Shown here: piece after piece, positions 21,814-22,169 of the stretch
Numbering within the stretch: the stretch's first letter is position 1
Layout of the letters: each line of letters begins with the position of its first letter
IMG/VR virus record: IMGVR_UViG_3300030109_000996
Coordinates: 1-22,169 of that record
DNA length: 22,169 nt
Origin: a virus
Reading direction: 5' to 3' (one strand)
Translations under genes and position numbers: made by a program
The notes under the pieces: generated by a model
Told to the model about the DNA's origin: nothing
Databases searched by the model: none
Seen by the model: the letters and a program-made list of their open reading frames with translations, nothing else

Positions 21814-22169
21814 AGAATCGTTGAATTAATCTTAGGGGATGATGAGCTAACAGGAATCGAAGCTATATCTGTAGTAGAAAACCCTGCAATAGAAGAAGAT
21901 TTTATAGCACTAAAAAGCGAGGAAATAAAACTTGCTGAGGTCGATAAAGACAAGCGTATCTTAATGGGTGCTTTACTTGTTCCTAACAAACCTATTTATC
22001 GTAAAAAAGGAGATGAGGAGTATTACATATATTTCTCAAAAGACACAGTAGAAAAAGCATCACAGCTTTATTTAATGAACGGAAACCAATCTAAAGCTAC
22101 ATTAGAACACCAACACACGATCAACGGACTAACATTAGTAGAATCTTGGTTAGTAGAAGATGAGGTACA
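21811..22169 (+). CDS. XkdF-like prohead protease (3' end missing)
   Basis: 119 residues visible, cut by the window end. MRIVELILGDDELTGIEAIS, VVENPAIEEDFIAL, then DKRILMGALLVPNKPIYRK, EYYIYFSKDTVEKASQLYL and KATLEHQHTINGLTLVESWL, VED. 'KRI..G..L.P...IYR', 'YY.YFS.ET...' and 'EH.....G....ESW.VED' are hallmarks of XkdF (Peptidase_S78_2). His100 or His102 is the likely catalytic His. It cleaves scaffold and capsid during head maturation. The gene order puts head genes after tail genes. Confidence 0.82.
   Translation, partial: MRIVELILGDDELTGIEAISVVENPAIEEDFIALKSEEIKLAEVDKDKRILMGALLVPNKPIYRKKGDEEYYIYFSKDTVEKASQLYLMNGNQSKATLEHQHTINGLTLVESWLVEDEV

Noticed and set aside
1-22169. Search for tRNAs, CRISPR arrays, integrase, insertion sequences and att-like repeats
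   Set aside because: No cloverleaf, regular repeat-spacer pattern, recombinase signature or terminal inverted repeats were seen; homopolymers and TATA runs were the only simple repeats.

Overview
This window is part of a tailed double-stranded DNA phage genome (or a phage contig cut at an arbitrary point), most likely infecting a Bacteroidota host of the flavobacterial type. The evidence is a very AT-rich sequence, every gene on the + strand, start codons preceded by A/T-rich stretches instead of Shine-Dalgarno sites, and flavobacterial-style promoter cores (TAnnTTTG-like). It also carries families typical of Bacteroidota phages: a DUF3127 SSB-like protein, a 3TM holin, NinG, and repeated 'ATRVNSDGLIE' tail adhesins. 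A tape measure, tail terminator and tail-completion proteins point to a long, non-contractile (siphovirus-like) tail. No integrase, lysogeny repressor, tRNA or CRISPR array was seen, so lifestyle cannot be decided.

Layout. (1) 1-3473: two tandem, paralogous, lectin-like tail adhesins; the first is cut by the window edge. (2) 3475-7121: accessory and lysis block. It has two small related proteins, a membrane-anchored coiled coil, three exported proteins (a thioredoxin fold without its cysteines, a YfiM-like protein, an outer-membrane beta-barrel), a T7-lysozyme-like amidase, a 47-aa protein and a 3TM holin. (3) 7122-7241: an extremely AT-rich gap ending in a promoter. (4) 7242-13827: DNA metabolism and regulation. 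It has NinG, a terminator and promoter pair, OB-fold/SSB-like proteins, a DnaB/RecA-fold ATPase, a sigma-factor-like protein, several microproteins, a DUF6378-like protein, a thymidylate-synthase-fold enzyme whose substrate-selecting Asn is Asp (dCMP hydroxymethylase-like), a MazG-like pyrophosphatase, a RecE-like nuclease and a DnaA-domain-IV protein. (5) 13861-15329: terminase small and large subunits. (6) 15364-21779: tail assembly genes, ending with the tape measure. (7) 21811-end: a XkdF-like prohead protease, cut by the window edge; portal and capsid are presumably downstream.

The best hidden feature is a programmed -1 frameshift in the gene at 15364. A run of nine T (15839-15847) lets ribosomes leave the 216-aa frame and enter a second open frame that stops at 16103, in ATGA overlap with the next tail gene. 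This gives a 246-aa fusion resembling the lambda G/GT tail chaperone system. The second point of interest is the hydroxymethylase-like enzyme next to a MazG-like enzyme, which may mean cytosine-modified phage DNA. The third is a set of near-identical promoter-like motifs placed directly on or a few bases before start codons, suggesting leaderless phage transcripts, possibly served by the phage's own sigma-like protein.
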